From: Acephala macrosclerotiorum
Taxonomy: Eukaryota; Ascomycota; Leotiomycetes; Helotiales; Mollisiaceae
Length of the DNA stretch: 12,444 bases
Direction: 5' to 3'
Assembly (NCBI GenBank): GCA_014904845.1
Contig: MU119928.1
Location: forward strand, 1 to 12,444
Shown: positions 8,689 to 12,444 of the stretch, piece by piece
Layout: the number at the start of each line of letters is the position of its first letter
Numbering within the stretch: the stretch's first letter is position 1
Made by a program: the position numbers and the translations under genes
Notes under the pieces: model-generated
The model's input: only the letters and a program-made list of their open reading frames with translations
What the model was told of the DNA's origin: nothing
Database searches by the model: none

Positions 8689-10096
8689 TGAAATAAAAAA
8701 AATATTTTATAAATAATTAATTTCGAAAATAATATTAATTATATATTTTTTAATATATAAAAAGTTTTTATTTATTATAAATTAATTAAAGAATTTTTTT
8801 ATTTTTATTTAAATAAATTTAATTTATTAATTAAAACGAATTAATTTATAATTAAAAGTTTTTATTTTATATTTTATTATTTTTTTATATTAATAAAACG
8901 ATATTAAAAATTATTTATATACGATTTATATATTTTATTTTTTATTATTATTAAAAAAAAATTTAAATTATTAAAAATTAAAAATTAAAAATTAATTAAT
9001 AAAATTTTTTATTTTAATTATATTATTTGAAATTAAATAATTTAAATATAAAATTACGAAATTATTTAAAATAATTAATATTAAAACGAATATAAAAAAA
9101 AAATTTATAATTATTTTTTATAATAATTAATTTTATTTTTAATAAAAATTAAAATATAAAAACGAAAATTTTAATACGAAAAAAAATAAAAATATTTTAT
9201 TATTTTGTATTTTAATTTTAATTTTTAAATTATTTATAATTATTTTTAAATTAAAATAAATTTTAAATTTTAAAAAAAATATTTTATTAAAATAAATAAA
9301 TAAATAAAATTTAATTTTTAAATCGAATTTTATTTAAAATTAATAATTTGAAATATTTAAAAATTTAATAAAAAATATATATAATTATTAAAAAAACTTA
9401 TAATAAATTTCAATTTTCAATTTTATATATTATTTAAATTTAAAAAATTTAATAAATATTTATATTAAAAATTTTAATTTAAATAAACGATTTTATTAAA
9501 AAATTAATTTTTTTTTTTTTATATTATTTAATAATTTAAAAATCGTTTTAAATATTAATATAATAAAATTATTTTAAAAATTAAATAATATTATAATTTT
9601 TATAAATTAAAATTAATTTATTTTTTTATAAAAATATAAATATAAAATTTTATATAATTTAATATTAATTAAATTTTTATAAAATATATTATTAATTATT
9701 TAAAAAAAATATAATAAAAATTAACGTTATATATAACGATTAATAAAATGAATAATATTATTTTAAATATTTCAAATTAATAATATTATAATTTTTAAAA
9801 TTATAATCGATTTTCGCGATTATTTATATTTTAAAATAATTAATATTAATATAATTAAATTATAAAATAAATAATTAAAAAAAAATTTAATTATAATTTT
9901 AATAAACGTTTTAAAAATATATAAAAAATTTAAAATTTTATTTTATTTATTATTCAAAAAAACAAAAAATTAGCGTTAATAAAAATTTTTTAAAAAAATT
10001 AAATTTATTATTATATATTTTTAATAATAATAATATTAATATTTAAAATTTTAAAAAAAAAAAATTTTTTATTCGACGTATATTTTATTTTATAAA

Positions 10097-10120
10097 TTTC
10101 GTAAAAATATTTTTACGAAA
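10097..10120. repeat. Perfect 24-bp palindrome
   Basis: The half-site TTTCGTAAAAAT (10097-10108) is followed directly by its exact reverse complement (10109-10120), with no loop. Each half carries a CpG. Confidence 0.85.
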
Positions 10121-10184
10121 AATTATAAAGTTTTCGATTTTAATAATTTATTTTTATTTTAAATTTCAAATTAAAAACTTTTAA

Positions 10185-10209
10185 TTTAAACGTTTTATAA
10201 ACGTTTAAA
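10185..10209. repeat. Hairpin, 11-bp arms, 3-base loop
   Basis: TTTAAACGTTT (10185-10195) and AAACGTTTAAA (10199-10209) are exact reverse complements around TAT. Each arm contains the palindrome AACGTT. Confidence 0.8.
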
Positions 10210-10310
10210 ATTAATATAATTATTAAAATAATATTTAAAATTTTATTAAATAATAAAAATCGATAAATTAATAAATTTTTTAATATTTAAAATATATTAA
10301 AAAAAAATTT

Positions 10311-10650
10311 CACGTATTAATCACTTGCTAATAGTACCAGCGGTTTACCAATGACGCGCGCCACGCAGTAATTGCATATTCAAATCTTTGGCGTCCAATT
10401 AAAAAACCGATTACTAATTGGCAAGTAAGTCCGGCCAATAAAAACACTAAAACTCTCGACTTTCGAGCGACTACAAACGACTGCGCGCAGTCTTTATACG
10501 GCTCTTATGTAGTTACACTTAATCAATTGAGCCGCTCAGTCTCTAAGTGTCTCAATTTAAGCTTTCAATATCGAGTGGCGCAACGACTCGCATATTAAAC
10601 CGGCATTCTTACGCGCGTAAACTTTGTTTGAATCGATCGATTTTATAATT
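10311..10650. other. GC island with many palindromes, noncoding
   Basis: Bases 10321-10620 have 129 G or C, 43%, between flanks of about 96-98% A+T. No open frame spans it on either strand and I see no tRNA B-box, 5S rRNA or long-terminal-repeat primer site. Perfect palindromes include GACTGCGCGCAGTC (10479-10492), TTACGCGCGTAA (10609-10620) and AATCGATCGATT (10631-10642). Inverted pairs include CCAATT/AATTGG (10395-10421), ACACTTA/TAAGTGT and an interleaved AATTGAG/CTCAATT (about 10514-10557), and CGAGT/ACTCG (10572-10590). Possibilities are a solo LTR or miniature element that escaped mutation, a promoter remnant, or a noncoding RNA locus. Confidence 0.65.
10479..10492. repeat. Perfect 14-bp GC-rich palindrome
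   Basis: GACTGCGCGCAGTC reads identically on both strands and has ten G/C bases. It is the most GC-rich palindrome in the window and could be a dimeric protein-binding site or the tip of a cruciform. Confidence 0.85.
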
Positions 10651-12444
10651 AAATTTTAAATAGTATTAATATTTTCAATTTTTATTTTTATTTATTTGCA
10701 TAATTTATAAGACGATAAAAATCTATTAATCGAATAAAACGCGATCGTTAGTTTATATATAAATTTTAACGAAAAATATTAAAATTTAATAATTTTTAAT
10801 TTTATAATTTAATATTTTAATACGCGTTGAATAAATTTTTTTGAAATTTTTATAATAAATTAAATAAATACTATAAATTATAAATTTTAAATATTTAAAT
10901 ATTTAATTTTAAATTAATATTATTAATATTAAATTAAAATAATCGATAATATTAATAATCGATTAAATTATTATTAACTCGTTAATAATATTATTAATAT
11001 ATGTATTTTTCGATAAAACGATTAATAAAAAATTTTTTTTTAATATAAAAATATATTACGAAATTTTATATTATTAAAAAAAAAAAAATTTGAAATTTTT
11101 ATTTTTTATATTAAATTATTATAATTAATTTAATATATTTAAATTATTTTTTTTAATATATAATTTTAAAAAAAAAATTATATAATTATAAAATAATTTT
11201 AATATTTAAATTAAAAACGTATTTTTTTTAATAAAATTTCAATTTATAATAAAAAAATATTTTTTAAAATTTTTGTTAAAAATTATATAATTAAAATAAT
11301 ATTTTTTAATATTTTTATAATTTAAAATTTTAATATTTAAAATAAAAACGTATATAAAAATTTTATAATTATTATTTTTATTAAATATAATTATATTTTA
11401 TTAATTTATATAATAACGAATTAATAAAAATATTTAAAAATTTGAAATTTAATAATATTTAATTAAATTTTAATTTATTTTCAAATATTAAATTATTTTT
11501 ATAATAATTTAAATTAATATTTAAAGTGTAATATAATTAAAATTTTAATATTTTTTAATAAAACGATTATATATTATTTTAAAACTTTTAAATTATTTTT
11601 ATTATAAAATTTTTTAATAAATTAATATAATAAAATAATATTATTAATTTGTATTTAAATTAATTTAATATGTAATTTAATTTTATAATTTTAAAAAATA
11701 AATTTTTTTTTTTTTTAATATTAATTAAATTATTATATTTAAATATTTTAATTAAAATAATTCGTATTATATATTATTTATATAATTTAATAAAAATTAA
11801 TATTAATTTTTAAAACGAACGATTAATTAAAAATTATTATATTTATATATATTTTTAAATTAAAAAATATTAAAAAAAAATATAATATAAAAAAAAAAAA
11901 TTTTTTTTTTAATTTTTTTTTTATAATAATAATATTATTTTTAAATATAAATATTAAAAAAAAATATTTAAAAAACAATATAAAATATTAATTATTTTAT
12001 TTTATTAAAAAAAAAAAAATTAAAAAATTTTTAAATATAAAAACGAAAAAAAATTTAAATAAAAATAAATTTTTAATTTAAAATTATTTAATATAAACGT
12101 TAATACAATATATAAATTTAAATTTAAAAAATATAATTTATTAATTTAATTAATAAAATTAAATTTTTTTTTAAAAAATCAAAAAATTAATTTAAATGAT
12201 TTAAAACGCGAAAAATATTTTAAAAATATATTAAAAAATATATAAAATATTTATTATTATAAATTGTTTTAATATTGAAAAAATTAATATTTTTATTTAT
12301 TAAAAATTAATTATAAAAATTTAAAAAAAAAATATTTAATAAAAAAATTTTTAATTAAAATTTTTTTTTAAAATTTATAAAAATATTAATTCGTTTATTC
12401 GTATTAAAATAATTTAATATATAATATAATAAATTGTTTTTTTT
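10651..12444. other. AT-rich block to window end, no gene
   Basis: A short gradient (10651-10830, with GCGATCG and ACGCGT motifs) leads into sequence where C and G are rare and mostly CpG. Notable structures are the inverted repeats at 10940-10990 and a run of 12 A followed by 10 T at 11889-11910. No gene, RNA or array is visible. Confidence 0.65.
10940..10990. repeat. Two adjacent CpG-bearing inverted repeats
   Basis: TAATCGAT (10940-10947) pairs with ATCGATTA (10958-10965). Immediately after, TATTATTAAC (10969-10978) pairs with GTTAATAATA (10981-10990) around a two-base TC. Both are exact. The AT-rich context makes some matches expected by chance. Confidence 0.65.

Larger units (their letters stand above)
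5911..8689. other. Milder AT-rich decayed block with hairpins, no gene
   Basis: G and C are clearly more frequent here than on either side. In 7741-7920 I count eight CpG, three CpA/TpG, four CpT/ApG and no CpC/GpG. That suggests the same mutational process at lower intensity or a different starting sequence. Six-frame reading is broken everywhere; the longest frame (6739-6933, plus) is a Leu/Ile-rich composition artefact. Perfect hairpins occur at 6306-6324, 6547-6572, 7054-7076, 8562-8601 and 8629-8688, and a 15-T run at 7701-7715. It may be an old transposon or gene relic. Confidence 0.6.
8690..10310. other. Highly AT-rich block, no gene
   Basis: Nearly all C and G are in CpG within A/T sequence. 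No open frames or RNA genes are visible. CpG-containing perfect palindromes occur at 9725-9738 (CGTTATATATAACG), 10097-10120 and 10185-10209. Interpretation as RIP-mutated repeat is inference. Confidence 0.65.

Noticed and set aside
10311..10650. tRNA, 5S rRNA or complete LTR
   Set aside because: No B-box, no cloverleaf pairing, no TG...CA termini with a primer-binding site and no second copy in the window.
11889..11910. A12T10 tract as a specific element
   Set aside because: Runs of this kind are expected in DNA that is almost entirely A and T.
1..12444. Mitochondrial or plasmid origin because of the extreme A+T content
   Set aside because: A spliceosomal intron with a CTAAC branch site and a nuclear-type protein argue for a nuclear location, and no mitochondrial gene or tRNA is present.

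Overview
The window looks like nuclear DNA of a filamentous ascomycete (Pezizomycotina). It is an extremely AT-rich isochore with one small gene island. Three things point there: a minus-strand gene with a fungal-type 60-base intron (GTATAT donor, perfect CTAAC branch site, TAG acceptor); protein blocks that I recognise from memory as typical of uncharacterised Pezizomycotina proteins; and an AT-rich background in which surviving C and G sit mostly in CpG, as expected after repeat-induced point mutation (RIP, C-to-T mainly at CpA). The species cannot be named from the sequence.

Layout: 1-780 is about 98% A+T. 781-1588 is less extreme and contains a five-copy 16-bp minisatellite (862-941). 1589-2551 (minus) is the only convincing gene, in two exons, encoding about 300 residues; its upstream region runs to about 2925. 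2926-5910 is the most extreme block (3001-3540 holds only three G or C bases). 5911-8689 is a milder decayed block with several perfect hairpins, ending in two adjacent strong hairpins (8562-8601 and 8629-8688). 8690-10310 is AT-rich again, with a perfect 24-bp palindrome near its right end. 10311-10650 is a second GC island (43% G+C over 10321-10620), not evidently coding and full of short perfect palindromes. 10651-12444 is AT-rich again.

There is no operon or multigene system. The gene appears intact through its conserved blocks, but its 3' end runs into AT-rich sequence, so the C-terminus is uncertain. Points most worth checking: an inverted repeat that covers the intron's 5' splice site, the paired hairpins at the 8.69 kb boundary, the palindrome-rich island near 10.5 kb, and the near-total loss of G and C, which goes beyond ordinary RIP. 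No rRNA, tRNA, CRISPR array or recognisable transposon protein was seen.
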